From: Bacillota bacterium
GTDB lineage: Bacteria; Bacillota; Ch66
Direction: 5' to 3'
Length of the DNA stretch: 51,408 bases
NCBI GenBank assembly: GCA_013178045.1
Contig: JABLXP010000022.1
Coordinates: 1 to 51,408, forward strand
The stretch's first letter is position 1. Each line of letters opens with the position of its first letter. The position numbers and the translations under genes are program-made. This document shows, in pieces, positions 7,050 through 17,216 of this stretch. The notes under the pieces were generated by a model. It had not been told where the DNA came from. It did not search any database and saw only the letters and a program-made list of their open reading frames with translations.

Positions 7050-7733
7050 ATGATTATTCGCCAGCCGCAGGTGCTTGTCCCGGAGAATCAGCTTGACCCG
7101 AGAGTAATTACCAAATTGGAACGTTACGCCAGGGTCTGTTACAAATCCGAGGACAAGATGGGTCCGGAGTTCAGCCCGAATTTCTTAAAGTCGATTATTA
7201 AACGGGGCCATGAATCGGTGATTGAACACGAAAAGATCACTGCCCTGTTTATCGTGGACCGCGGTGTCTCCCACGAAATTGTCCGGCACCGTCTGGCCAG
7301 TTATAGTCAGGAGTCGACCCGGTACTGCAACTACAGCCAGGATAAGTTTGGTAATGAAATAACCGTGATTGAACCGTTTTTCTTTGTTGGCACTGATGGA
7401 TACGCTTACTGGAAAGAGGCTTGTCAGACGGCAGAAAAATGTTATCTGGCCTTGTTAGAAAACCACTATTCACCTCAGGAAGCCCGGGCGGTACTACCGA
7501 ACTCTTTGAAAACAGAACTGGTGGTGACCTACAACATAAGGGAATGGCGGCATTTTTTCCTCCTGCGCTGCTCAGCGGCTGCCCACCCGCAGATGAGACA
7601 GGTGGCTATTCCCTTACTCCTGCTATTCCAAAAAAGACTGCCGATCCTGTTTGATGATATCGAGTACGATCGTGATTTTCCGCAGGAACATTATGCTGAT
7701 GTGAAGCTGACCGATGAGCTGTTCACGGCTTGA
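7050..7733 (+). CDS. thyX: Flavin-dependent thymidylate synthase ThyX
   Basis: A 227-residue enzyme that makes dTMP from dUMP with methylene-tetrahydrofolate, FAD and NAD(P)H. The ThyX signature RHR-x7-S is seen as RHRLASYSQES (Arg79 to Ser89), and the substrate-binding C-terminal part includes EWRHFFLLRCSAAAHPQMR. Length is normal. A GGAAGGAG site precedes the ATG. It is 26 bases after the methylase gene and on the same strand. Confidence 0.97.
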   Translation: MIIRQPQVLVPENQLDPRVITKLERYARVCYKSEDKMGPEFSPNFLKSIIKRGHESVIEHEKITALFIVDRGVSHEIVRHRLASYSQESTRYCNYSQDKFGNEITVIEPFFFVGTDGYAYWKEACQTAEKCYLALLENHYSPQEARAVLPNSLKTELVVTYNIREWRHFFLLRCSAAAHPQMRQVAIPLLLLFQKRLPILFDDIEYDRDFPQEHYADVKLTDELFTA

Positions 7734-7775
7734 ATAATCCAGAGCTCTTCTGGTAAAATAAGGGTGAATCATGTT

Positions 7776-7809
7776 CGGGACGATGGAAGTTTGTCCCGTA
7801 ATTTGTTTT
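7776..7809 (+). terminator. Terminator-like hairpin after thyX
   Basis: Stem CGGGAC (7776-7781) / GTCCCG (7793-7798) followed by TAATTTGTTTT. It lies 42 bases after the thyX stop and 15 bases before the start of the next gene, so it may end thyX transcription or attenuate the next gene. Confidence 0.5.
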
Positions 7810-7823
7810 GGAGGTGTTTATTG

Positions 7824-8126
7824 ATGGCAATTATTCCTCCTTTTGTTGAGGCCCTGAAAGATAAAGACCCTGAGTTGTACGCCCAGGTCTGTCGGACGAT
7901 CGAACTGGCGATGTCTCCCGGAGCGCTTGACGAACGGACCAAGATCCTGATCGCCCTGGGGATCGACGCATACAAGGGGGCAGAACGGGGGGTTAAGATG
8001 CTGGCCAATCAGGCCCGGGCCCTGGGAGTAACGGAGGCGCAGATTGCCGAAGTGCTCAGGATCACCTACTTTATTGCTGGTTTGGACAGCATTGCCACCG
8101 GGCTCAATGCTTATAAACCGCTCTAA
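7824..8126 (+). CDS. Carboxymuconolactone decarboxylase / AhpD-like family protein
   Basis: A 100-residue all-helical protein of the CMD family (LDERTKILIALGIDAYKGAERGVKMLANQARALGVTE spans the family core; only part is quoted by position, residues 35-70). It lacks the CxxC of AhpD, so peroxidase activity is not expected and the function is unknown. GGAGGT precedes ATG 7824. The gene is 18 bases from the HAD gene. Confidence 0.8.
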   Translation: MAIIPPFVEALKDKDPELYAQVCRTIELAMSPGALDERTKILIALGIDAYKGAERGVKMLANQARALGVTEAQIAEVLRITYFIAGLDSIATGLNAYKPL

Positions 8127-8144
8127 GTAACGTGGAGGATAGAT

Positions 8145-8867
8145 ATGATTAAGACCCTACTCTTTGACCTGGATGACACATTGCTGCCGCTGAATGTTGA
8201 TTTCTTTTTGCAACACTACTTTCGAAGTTTAACGGCGAGATTTGCCGAGTTGGTACCGCCCAAGCAGCTCATTGCCCAAATTATGCGGGCGACGGAGGCA
8301 ATGATACGCAATAATGACCGGACAAAAACCAACCAGCAGGTCTTTACCGAGGATTTTTTTCGGGACTTCCCGCGGCCAGCCGAGGAGATCATGCCATTGT
8401 TTGATGAGTTTTATGCCAATGAGTTTCCCAAGCTGCGTGAGTATGCGGGGAACAATCCGGCGGCCAGAATGGCGCTCGAAGCAGCGGTGGCCAAAGGGTA
8501 TGATTTAGTTGTGGCGACCAACCCGGTATTTCCCCGGCAGGCAATCATGGAGAGGCTCCGCTGGGCTCAGGTGGATGATTTCTCCTTTCAGCTGATCACG
8601 GCTTACGAGGAGATGCATTTTTGCAAACCTAATCCAGCTTATTACTACGAAATTCTTGAACTCCTCCAGCTAAAGCCGGAAGAATGTTTGATGATCGGCA
8701 ACGACGTGGAAGAAGATTTGGCTGCCCGTACGCTGGGAATCAAGACTTTCCTGGTGGAGGATTTTTTATTGAACCCCAAAGGAATTGCTTATGAGACCGA
8801 TTACCGGGGCCGTCTGGTGGATCTGGTCGGTTTTATCCGCCAGGAACTGCCAACGTTAAACCGGTGA
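8145..8867 (+). CDS. HAD-superfamily hydrolase
   Basis: A 240-residue HAD phosphatase-like protein. Motif I is DLDDT (Asp8, Asp10), motif II is in VVATNP (Thr near residue 124), and motif III/IV is CKPNPAYY...MIGNDVEEDL. The cap is a helical type-C1 insertion between residues 15 and 90. The substrate is not predictable. GTGGAGG precedes the ATG. Confidence 0.85.
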   Translation: MIKTLLFDLDDTLLPLNVDFFLQHYFRSLTARFAELVPPKQLIAQIMRATEAMIRNNDRTKTNQQVFTEDFFRDFPRPAEEIMPLFDEFYANEFPKLREYAGNNPAARMALEAAVAKGYDLVVATNPVFPRQAIMERLRWAQVDDFSFQLITAYEEMHFCKPNPAYYYEILELLQLKPEECLMIGNDVEEDLAARTLGIKTFLVEDFLLNPKGIAYETDYRGRLVDLVGFIRQELPTLNR

Positions 8868-8905
8868 AGTAAGATGAGGTGCAACATTAATTGGAGGAAT
8901 AACCG

Positions 8906-9370
8906 ATGTCAGCTGTAGAAAGGGTACAAGCTTATTTAGACCGTTATCATCCTGGCCTGAAGGCTATTGAATTTGACACCGATACCAGTACATGTGAGAC
9001 CGCTGCGGCTACCCTGGGAGTTGAGGTCGGCCAGATCGCTAAATCGTTGGTTTTCAAAGGGGGAGAACAGTACGTGATGGTGGTCGCCGCAGGTGATGTC
9101 CGGGTTGACACCAAGAAACTTAAGAAATACGTGGGAGTGAAGGTCAAATTAGCCACCCCAGACGAGGTATTGACCCTGACGGGTTATCCCGTAGGTGGGG
9201 TTTGTCCGGTTGCCCTCAAAACGCCACTGCGGATCTTCCTCGACGACAGCTTGGCCCGTTTTGACGTGGTGTATGCTGCGGCGGGAACTCCTCAATCTGC
9301 CCTGCCAGTAACCCTCCAGCAGTTGCAGGAGGTAACCCGCGGGGAGATCGTCAACCTGGCCCAGGATTGA
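8906..9370 (+). CDS. YbaK/EbsC-family (ProX-like) aminoacyl-tRNA deacylase domain
   Basis: A 154-residue single-domain YbaK/ProX protein. These proteins hydrolyse misacylated tRNA (for example Cys- or Ala-tRNAPro) in trans. Supporting segments are KSLVFKGGEQYVMVVAAGD, KLKKYVGVKV and GYPVGGVCPVALK, the last being the conserved glycine-rich active-site loop. Length is normal. It has a GGAGG site. Specificity cannot be decided. Confidence 0.85.
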   Translation: MSAVERVQAYLDRYHPGLKAIEFDTDTSTCETAAATLGVEVGQIAKSLVFKGGEQYVMVVAAGDVRVDTKKLKKYVGVKVKLATPDEVLTLTGYPVGGVCPVALKTPLRIFLDDSLARFDVVYAAAGTPQSALPVTLQQLQEVTRGEIVNLAQD

Positions 9371-9411
9371 TTTTTGAACAACACATTATTTTTTGAATAG
9401 GAGCGAAAAAT

Positions 9412-9876
9412 ATGCAGATTTATTCTCGACAAAAATCATTATCGGTTACTACTCAGCAAGAAGATCAGATCAGGATAGAAGCCCGGTTGATAGACCAGGT
9501 CCATGAAATTGGTGTTATCCTGGTGGTCCGGGTCTCAACGGAGGAGATCTTAGAAGCGGAGGCGATTATGCAACGGTTTCCCTGGAGTATTTGTCCTGAA
9601 GTCGTCCCCAAAATGGGCGGGTTGGTGGGCTTGAAGATCCAATCCGGCATTCGTCAACAGGTCAAAGACATCATTGGGCGCAGCCAGGGGTGTACGCACC
9701 TGGTCGATCTGGTGATGGAGGCTGTGCAAGGAGCGTTCCAGGCTATTGTTCGGGTAAAACAACAGCATTTGACCTTTGAAGAACAGCAAAAACAAGTAAA
9801 AAAAATTCTCAAGGGTACATGTTATGCTTTCAGCAACCTGGATCGCAATCCCGTGCCAATGGTACCGAAGGATTAG
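9412..9876 (+). CDS. DUF2889 domain-containing protein
   Basis: A 154-residue protein with the DUF2889 pattern: an N-terminal beta-rich half (IRIEARLIDQVHEIGVILVV) and the signature RSQGCTHLVDLVMEAV near residues 98-113. The family has no established function. GGAGCG precedes the ATG. It is followed directly by a gene relic. Confidence 0.75.
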   Translation: MQIYSRQKSLSVTTQQEDQIRIEARLIDQVHEIGVILVVRVSTEEILEAEAIMQRFPWSICPEVVPKMGGLVGLKIQSGIRQQVKDIIGRSQGCTHLVDLVMEAVQGAFQAIVRVKQQHLTFEEQQKQVKKILKGTCYAFSNLDRNPVPMVPKD

Positions 9877-9882
9877 GCCTAG

Positions 9883-10059
9883 TTCTCCATAGCAACCAAC
9901 CACGCCATTAGAAAACACTACCGGATTGATACGGTTACGGAAAACTTATTGGAGAAAAAGAACTGCAAGGTTGAACTGGAGGTAACCTGGCAGGACAAGC
10001 TGGTGGCCAAGGGGCTAATGACGGTGAAAGTAGCTGAAAAGCGAGAGGGCGTAAGTTAA
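9883..10059 (+). pseudogene. Relic of a small protein gene (possibly hotdog-fold thioesterase)
   Basis: From 9883 to TAA 10057-10059 one frame is open and reads like protein: TNHAIRKHYRIDTVTENLL, then CKVELEVTWQDKLVAKG, then MTVKVAEKREG. There is no plausible start codon, and a stop lies just upstream in frame. The alternation of V/K/E strands around LVAKG resembles the last strands of hotdog-fold thioesterases or FapR-like proteins, but this is a weak guess. The 5' part of the gene is missing, apparently replaced by the DUF2889 gene end. Confidence 0.5.
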
Positions 10060-10163
10060 CGTCCTTTATTCCTTTATCTTTAATGGTGGTCAGGAGGAGA
10101 ATGCCGCGAGGTGTGGAATTGTTTAGTCGGGTTCCAAGTGGAAAGGGAGGATAATTCTTACTC

Positions 10164-13100
10164 ATGTACGACTTTGTTCATTTGCATTGTCATACTGAAT
10201 ACAGCCTGCTCGACGGGGCCGCTCGCATCGAACCTCTGGTCCGCGCGGCTAGGGAAAGGGGAATGTCTGCCCTGGCGATCACGGACCACGGTGTTATGTA
10301 CGGCGTAATCGATTTTTATAAGGCGGCGAAGAAGTATGGCATTAAGCCAATCATTGGCTGCGAGGTCTACGTTGCTCCCCGCAGCCGGTTTGACCGGGTA
10401 CCCCAGTTGGATGACTCCCAGCACCACCTGGTTTTACTGACGGTGAATCAGACGGGCTACCAGAATCTGCTTGAACTGGTCTCGCGCGCGTTTACCGAGG
10501 GTTTTTACTACAAGCCGCGGGTTGACCTTGAACTCTTGGCCCAGTACCACGAGGGGCTAATTGCTTTGACCGCCTGTCTGGCGGGGAAAATCCCCGAGTT
10601 AATCATGCAGGGGGAGTTAGCCAGAGCCAGAGAAATTGCCGGACAGTATGGGGAAATCTTTGGTCGGGAAAACTTATACCTAGAACTCCAGGATCACGGG
10701 ATTCCTGAACAGCGCCGGGTAAATAGCCATCTGCTAAAGCTCAGCCGGGAGTTGGACCTGCCGGTGGTCGCGACGAATGACCTGCATTACATAGAAAAAA
10801 AGGACGCCACGTTTCAGGATGTTTTGCTCTGCATTCAAACTGGAAAAACGGTGGACGAAACTGATCGTCTCAAATTTCCTACTCCCGAGTTTTATCTGAA
10901 AAGTGCGGCGGAAATGAACCTGCTTTTTGGCGAATACCCGCAGGCTCTGACTAATACCCTGGCCATTGCCGAGCGCTGTGATTTAAACTTTGATTTTCAC
11001 AACTTGAACCTGCCCGACTACCGAGTCCCGCCAGGTTATAATTTGAATAGCTATCTGGTGAAACTCTGTCAGGAAGGGATTCAACGCCGCTATCCTGTGG
11101 TTACCGAAGAGATCAAGCGGCGGCTTGACTATGAGCTGGGTGTCATTAAGCAGATGGGGTTTGCCGGCTACTTCCTGATCGTGCAGGATTTTGTGAACTG
11201 GGCCAAGAACCGGGGGATTCAGGTTGGGCCGGGACGGGGCTCGGCAGCAGGGAGTCTGGTTGCTTATGCCCTGGGAATCACGAACATCGATCCCTTGAAG
11301 TACGATTTGCTCTTTGAACGGTTTCTCAATCCAGAACGGGTAAACATGCCCGATATCGATATTGATTTCTGTTTCGAGCGACGGAGCGAAGTCATTGACT
11401 ACGTGGTTAACAAGTATGGTCACGACCGCGTTGGACAGATCATCACCTTTGGGACGATGGCGGCCCGGGCCGCGGTCCGGGATGTCGGCCGGGTGTTAAA
11501 TTTGCCGTTAGGCGAAGTTGACCGGGTGGCCAAATTGATTCCCACCGAATTGGGAATCACCCTGGAAAGGGCCCTGGAGGTTTCTCCGGAATTACGCCAG
11601 TTGTATGAAACTGATCCGCGGATGAAAACACTCCTGGATACGGCCAAGGCTCTGGAGGGGATGCCTCGGCATGCCTCGACACATGCGGCCGGGATTGTGA
11701 TTAGCCGGGAGCCCCTGGTGAAGTATTTGCCAGTGCAGCGGATCGGTGATGGGGTGGTTACTACCCAGTTCCCTAAAGAGACCGTTGAGGAAATCGGCCT
11801 GTTAAAAATGGACTTGCTCGGCCTGCGTACTTTGACGGTCATCAACGATACCCTGGAGATTATTCGTCACACCCAGGGTAGATCCATCGACCTGACGGCT
11901 TTGCCGCTTGATGATCAGGCTACCTACGCTCTATTGGCCCGGGGGGAAAGCATCGGGGTGTTTCAATTAGAAAGCGCGGGTTTGCGCGCGATCCTCAAGG
12001 AGTTGAAACCTGAGCGGTTTGAAGACATTATTGCCCTGGTTGCCTTGTACCGGCCAGGGCCGCTGGGCAGTGGAATGGTTGAAGATTTCATCCGCCGCAA
12101 GCACGGTGAGGTGGCGGTAGAGTACCTGCACCCAGCCCTCCAGCCGATCCTCCGGGACACTTATGGCGTTATTCTCTATCAGGAACAAGTTATGCGCATT
12201 GCCAGTGATTTAGCCGGCTTCTCGATGGGGGAAGCGGATGAACTCCGCCGGGCGATGGGTAAGAAAAAGCCGGAGGTAATCACTGGCCTGCGGACCAAAT
12301 TTGTTGAGGGTGCTGCCATCCGGGGAATTAGTCCCGAGATTGCTGGCCGGATCTTTGACCTGATGGAGTATTTCGCGGGTTATGGGTTCAATAAGAGTCA
12401 TTCTGCGGCTTATGCCCTGATTTCATACCAAACGGCTTATCTGAAAGCCAATTATCCCGTTGAGTATATGGCAGCCCTTTTGACTAGTGTGATCGGTACG
12501 AGTGACAAAGTTTCTTTTTATATTGAAGAAGCACGCCGAATGGGCATCGAGATTTTGCCCCCGGATGTCAACGAAAGTCTGGTTCATTTTACCGTGGTAG
12601 GCTCTCGCATCCGGTTTGGCCTGGCAGCCGTAAAGAACGTCGGCGAGGGGGCAGTGAAAGCCATCATCGCCGCGCGGCAAGAAAAAGGCCCGTTTCGTTC
12701 GCTGGCCGATTTTTGCGAACGGGTTGACCTCCATCAGGTGAATAAACGGGTCCTGGAAAACCTGATCCGGGGAGGAGCTTTTTCCTCGCTGGGTCTGTAC
12801 CGCTCTCAACTCCTGCACATGTTGGATGAATGCCTGGAAACAGCCCAACAGGTCCAGCGCCGGAAAGCCAGCGGGCAGTTATCGCTTCTCGATCTGGTTG
12901 ATGTTGACGCTCCTGGGACTTCAATCGGTCCGGTGATTCCAGATATTCCTGAGTTTTCTCCGCAGGAACTGCTGGCGATGGAGCGGGAGACCCTGGGATT
13001 ATACATCAGTGGCCATCCCCTCAAGGAGCACCAGGCGAACTTGCGCCGGACAGTCAGTCACAGTATAGCTGAACTCAGTCAGGTTGCGGATGGTAGCCGG

Positions 13101-13622
13101 ATCAGGGTTGGTGGATTGATCACTAACTACCGGCGGAGCGTAACCAAAAAAGGGACAACAATGGCCTACCTGACCCTGGAAGACTTAACCGGTGCGGTAG
13201 AAGTATTGCTGTTTCCCCGGACTTACCTCAAGTGCGGGAGTTTGCTGCAGGAGCAGCAGGTGGTGGTAATTGACGGCCGGCTTAGTCACCAGGAGGAAGA
13301 ATTGAAGATTTTCGCTGACCAGATGGTTCCGCTTAGCCAGGCGAACAGGCTGAACCTTTGCCCAGGATCCAGTGGGCCGATTGACCTACCGCCAACCGGC
13401 CAGGTGTATATTAAAGTACCAACAGGTTCAGGAAACAGGCGCCTGCTGCAGGAAGTGGGTCAGTTGCTGCATAAATACACCGGTTCTTCCCCAGTGTACC
13501 TGTTTTTTGAGGCTGACCGGAAATTAATCCGGACCAACCAGCAGTGGTGGGTGACGATTAGCCCGGAATTAAAGCAAGAGATTGAGCGGGCTTTTGGCGA
13601 GGGAGCGTTTATGGTCAAATAA
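10164..13622 (+). CDS. dnaE: DNA polymerase III alpha subunit DnaE
   Basis: An 1152-residue replicative polymerase (C-family, DnaE type). The N-terminal PHP domain begins FVHLHCHTEYSLLDGAAR. The polymerase catalytic aspartates are in NMPDIDIDFCF (about residues 394-402) and GPGRGSAAGSLVAYALG lies just before. A helix-hairpin-helix region follows near 800-880, and an OB domain (RVGGLITNYRR) at about 985-1060. AGGGAGG precedes the ATG. Length is normal for the family. It heads the dnaE - mtrB - pfkA - pyk block, an order close to that of many Firmicutes. Confidence 0.98.
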   Translation: MYDFVHLHCHTEYSLLDGAARIEPLVRAARERGMSALAITDHGVMYGVIDFYKAAKKYGIKPIIGCEVYVAPRSRFDRVPQLDDSQHHLVLLTVNQTGYQNLLELVSRAFTEGFYYKPRVDLELLAQYHEGLIALTACLAGKIPELIMQGELARAREIAGQYGEIFGRENLYLELQDHGIPEQRRVNSHLLKLSRELDLPVVATNDLHYIEKKDATFQDVLLCIQTGKTVDETDRLKFPTPEFYLKSAAEMNLLFGEYPQALTNTLAIAERCDLNFDFHNLNLPDYRVPPGYNLNSYLVKLCQEGIQRRYPVVTEEIKRRLDYELGVIKQMGFAGYFLIVQDFVNWAKNRGIQVGPGRGSAAGSLVAYALGITNIDPLKYDLLFERFLNPERVNMPDIDIDFCFERRSEVIDYVVNKYGHDRVGQIITFGTMAARAAVRDVGRVLNLPLGEVDRVAKLIPTELGITLERALEVSPELRQLYETDPRMKTLLDTAKALEGMPRHASTHAAGIVISREPLVKYLPVQRIGDGVVTTQFPKETVEEIGLLKMDLLGLRTLTVINDTLEIIRHTQGRSIDLTALPLDDQATYALLARGESIGVFQLESAGLRAILKELKPERFEDIIALVALYRPGPLGSGMVEDFIRRKHGEVAVEYLHPALQPILRDTYGVILYQEQVMRIASDLAGFSMGEADELRRAMGKKKPEVITGLRTKFVEGAAIRGISPEIAGRIFDLMEYFAGYGFNKSHSAAYALISYQTAYLKANYPVEYMAALLTSVIGTSDKVSFYIEEARRMGIEILPPDVNESLVHFTVVGSRIRFGLAAVKNVGEGAVKAIIAARQEKGPFRSLADFCERVDLHQVNKRVLENLIRGGAFSSLGLYRSQLLHMLDECLETAQQVQRRKASGQLSLLDLVDVDAPGTSIGPVIPDIPEFSPQELLAMERETLGLYISGHPLKEHQANLRRTVSHSIAELSQVADGSRIRVGGLITNYRRSVTKKGTTMAYLTLEDLTGAVEVLLFPRTYLKCGSLLQEQQVVVIDGRLSHQEEELKIFADQMVPLSQANRLNLCPGSSGPIDLPPTGQVYIKVPTGSGNRRLLQEVGQLLHKYTGSSPVYLFFEADRKLIRTNQQWWVTISPELKQEIERAFGEGAFMVK

Positions 13623-13689
13623 ACCCAGGTTGCATCAACAGTAAATTTATGGTAGCATAGGCATGAAAATAGATTAGAGGTGAGAATAT

Positions 13690-13920
13690 ATGCCAGAGAA
13701 TGTTAGTTATGATGATTACGTCGTGGTGAAAGCTTTAGAAAACGGAGTGATGCTGATTGGGTTAACACGGGGTAAAGACACCAAATTTCATCACACGGAA
13801 AAGCTGGATAAAGGAGAGGTAATGATCGCTCAGTTTACCGAGCACACTTCGGCGATTAAGGTCCGGGGCAAAGCCAGGATCTACACCAGATACGGGGTAG
13901 TGGATACCTGGACTGATTGA
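13690..13920 (+). CDS. mtrB: trp RNA-binding attenuation protein (TRAP)
   Basis: A 76-residue protein almost identical in pattern to Bacillus Mtr[21 protein letters not shown] and [16 protein letters not shown] are the tryptophan- and RNA-contacting segments (Lys, Lys, Arg residues that bind GAG/UAG triplets; Thr residues that bind Trp). TRAP forms an 11-mer ring that, with tryptophan bound, wraps (G/U)AG repeats in trp leaders and stops transcription or translation. GAGGTG precedes the ATG. No trp gene is near, so it must act in trans on targets elsewhere. Confidence 0.95.
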   Translation: MPENVSYDDYVVVKALENGVMLIGLTRGKDTKFHHTEKLDKGEVMIAQFTEHTSAIKVRGKARIYTRYGVVDTWTD

Positions 13921-14035
13921 GTAGAGAGTAAGGAGATAATTTTCAGGAAACCTAAATTTTTTGCAGGAGATTTTTAATCAAGGTCGAAAGAATAAACGCA
14001 TGGTTCCAGTAAATCTTATAAGGAGGCAACCTAGA

Positions 14036-14236
14036 ATGTGGACTGTGGTATACATCGCTCCTAATCGTGCTAGTGCCGAAATGCTGAAGCAGGTTTTAAC
14101 CTCCGAAGGACTGCTGGTAATGCTCAGGCCGATTGGGGTTCCACATCTGGGAGACTCGGCGGCGGTAGAGGTTCTGGTTCCCGAATCTGAAGCCGAGGAG
14201 GCCCACGAAATTTTGAGTACTGCCCTGGGTGCCTAA
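14036..14236 (+). CDS. Small DUF2007-like hypothetical protein
   Basis: A 66-residue alpha/beta protein (MWTVVYIAPNRASAEMLK, LTSEGLLVMLRP, VEVLVPESEAEEAHEIL), a ferredoxin-like beta-alpha-beta pattern resembling the 'putative signal transducing protein' DUF2007 family. A perfect AGGAGG lies 9 bases before ATG 14036; an earlier in-frame ATG at 13961 has no ribosome site. Function unknown. In related Clostridia such small genes sit just before pfkA. Confidence 0.7.
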   Translation: MWTVVYIAPNRASAEMLKQVLTSEGLLVMLRPIGVPHLGDSAAVEVLVPESEAEEAHEILSTALGA

Positions 14237-14322
14237 TTCGATCTTGATGAAATTGGTTGGGCGGAGAGGCCGCCTGTGCGTTTGACCGGTTGCATAGCTG
14301 CTCTTGTTTTCGGATAAAATAA

Positions 14323-15372
<1,050 letters not shown>

Positions 15373-15383
15373 GAGGTGGGAGC

Positions 15384-17135
15384 GTGAGAAGGACAAAGAT
15401 CGTTTGTACGATTGGGCCGGCCAGCGAATCTCTGCCCGTTTTAGAGCAGATCATCCGCGAAGGAATGAACGTGGCACGGCTCAACTTTTCCCACGGGACA
15501 CACGAGGAACACGGGGCCAGGATCAAGGCGGTCCGAGAAGCAGCCAAGCAGGTTGGCCGGACAGTCGCGATCATGCTGGATACCAAAGGTCCAGAGATCC
15601 GTACGGGTTTGCTGAAAGAAGAGTCGATTATCCTCAAGGAAGGCAGTCGAATTACGCTGACCACAGAGGAGATCGAAGGGGATGCCGAACGTCTTAGCGT
15701 CAGTTACCGGGGATTACCACACGATGTTCGGCCCGGCCAGATGATTTTAATTGCTGATGGACTGATTGGCCTCAAGGTCTTACAGACGACGGATACCGAG
15801 ATTGTCTGTGAGGTAGTCAATGGCGGTGAGATCGGCAGTAAGAAAAACGTTAATGTCCCCGGCGCCCAGATCCGGCTGCCAGCTCTCACCGAGAAGGATG
15901 TTAACGACATTAATTTTGGTATTGAGCAGGGTGTAGATTTTATTGCAGCTTCATTTGTCAGGAAAGCCGCGGACGTTCTGGCCATCAGAAAAATTTTGGA
16001 AGACAGAAATTCCGACATTCATATTATTGCTAAGATCGAAAACCAGGAAGGCGTGGACAATATTGACGAGATCATCAAAGTAGCCGACGGAGTTATGGTC
16101 GCGCGGGGCGATCTGGGCGTGGAAATTCCGACTGAGGAAGTTCCGCTGGTGCAGAAGATGATTATTCATAAATGTAACCAGGCTGGCAAACCCGTGGTTA
16201 CTGCGACCCAGATGCTGGACTCCATGATCAGAAACCCACGCCCAACGAGGGCCGAGGCCAGTGACGTGGCCAACGCTATTTTTGATGGTACTGATGCAAT
16301 TATGCTGTCAGGTGAAACCGCGGCTGGCAAGTACCCGGTGGAAGCGGTCCGCATGATGGCGACGATTGCCAAGCGGGCTGAAGAGGCTCTACCTTATGTG
16401 GAGATTCTGCGGGAGAAGACCCGTCTGAATCAACCTAGTATCACTGATGCTATCAGCCACGCCACCTGCAATACTGCGCTCGATCTAGGGGCGGCGGCCA
16501 TTGTGGTGGCCACTAAATCGGGCTCGACGGCTCGAATGGTGTCCAAATATCGGCCAGCTGCACCGATCATTGCCTGTACGCCGACGGCAGAAGTGGTGCG
16601 GAAGCTCTCGATCGTCTGGGGAGTGGAACCTCTGCAGGTCGGCGAAACCAAAGGCACTGACGAAATGATCGAAGAGGCGATTAACGCGTCTCTGGCAGCC
16701 GGTCTAATCAAGTGCGGTGATCTGGTCGTCATTACCGCTGGTGTCCCGGTGGGGATTCCCGGCACAACCAATCTGCTAAAAGTGCACATCGTGGGCGAAG
16801 TGCTTGTCCGCGGTACTGGTATCGGTCAGAAAGCGGTAACTGGCCGCGTCTGCCTGGTGAATCGGCCGGAAGAGGGGCTGGGTAAGTTCCGCAGCGGTGA
16901 CATTCTGGTAACGATCAGCACGGACCGAGAATTCGTCCCGCTGATGGAAAAAGCGGTGGCAGTAATTACTGAAGAAGGTGGGTTGACCTCCCACGCGGCG
17001 GTGGTGGGGTTAAGTCTAGGAATTCCAGTAGTTGTCGGGGCTGCCGGCGCGACGACGTTTCTGCAGGACGGTACCACCGTGACTATCGACGTTGCGCGCG
17101 GACTGGTGTACCGTGGTGTAACAAAGGTTCTCTAA
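15384..17135 (+). CDS. pyk: Pyruvate kinase with C-terminal PEP-utilizing domain
   Basis: A 583-residue pyruvate kinase. Active-site segments are [43 protein letters not shown] and [10 protein letters not shown], and [16 protein letters not shown] follows. It carries the extra roughly 110-residue C-terminal domain of Bacillus-type enzymes ([21 protein letters not shown]), which resembles the PEP-synthase phosphohistidine domain. GTG 15384 is preceded by AGGAGGTGGG; the frame is open upstream but overlaps pfkA. Confidence 0.98.
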   Translation: MRRTKIVCTIGPASESLPVLEQIIREGMNVARLNFSHGTHEEHGARIKAVREAAKQVGRTVAIMLDTKGPEIRTGLLKEESIILKEGSRITLTTEEIEGDAERLSVSYRGLPHDVRPGQMILIADGLIGLKVLQTTDTEIVCEVVNGGEIGSKKNVNVPGAQIRLPALTEKDVNDINFGIEQGVDFIAASFVRKAADVLAIRKILEDRNSDIHIIAKIENQEGVDNIDEIIKVADGVMVARGDLGVEIPTEEVPLVQKMIIHKCNQAGKPVVTATQMLDSMIRNPRPTRAEASDVANAIFDGTDAIMLSGETAAGKYPVEAVRMMATIAKRAEEALPYVEILREKTRLNQPSITDAISHATCNTALDLGAAAIVVATKSGSTARMVSKYRPAAPIIACTPTAEVVRKLSIVWGVEPLQVGETKGTDEMIEEAINASLAAGLIKCGDLVVITAGVPVGIPGTTNLLKVHIVGEVLVRGTGIGQKAVTGRVCLVNRPEEGLGKFRSGDILVTISTDREFVPLMEKAVAVITEEGGLTSHAAVVGLSLGIPVVVGAAGATTFLQDGTTVTIDVARGLVYRGVTKVL

Positions 17136-17143
17136 AACATTGC

Positions 17144-17195
17144 AAAAACCGAAGGAGGTGGTCATGTCTAGTCGAAGCGGATATTCCACCTCCTT
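17144..17195 (-). terminator. Terminator of the convergent dehydrogenase gene
   Basis: On the minus strand a perfect 10-bp stem AAGGAGGTGG / CCACCTCCTT (bases 17152-17161 and 17186-17195) is followed by CGG and TTTTT. It lies between pyk and the dehydrogenase gene, 22 bases beyond the dehydrogenase stop. Its arms resemble Shine-Dalgarno and anti-Shine-Dalgarno sequences. Confidence 0.65.
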
Positions 17196-17216
17196 AGCTG
17201 TTAAGATTAGTACCCT

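Noticed and set aside
13915-13945. TRAP-binding (G/T)AG repeat after mtrB
   Set aside because: Only four irregularly spaced triplets; TRAP sites have about 8-11 with 2-3 base spacing.
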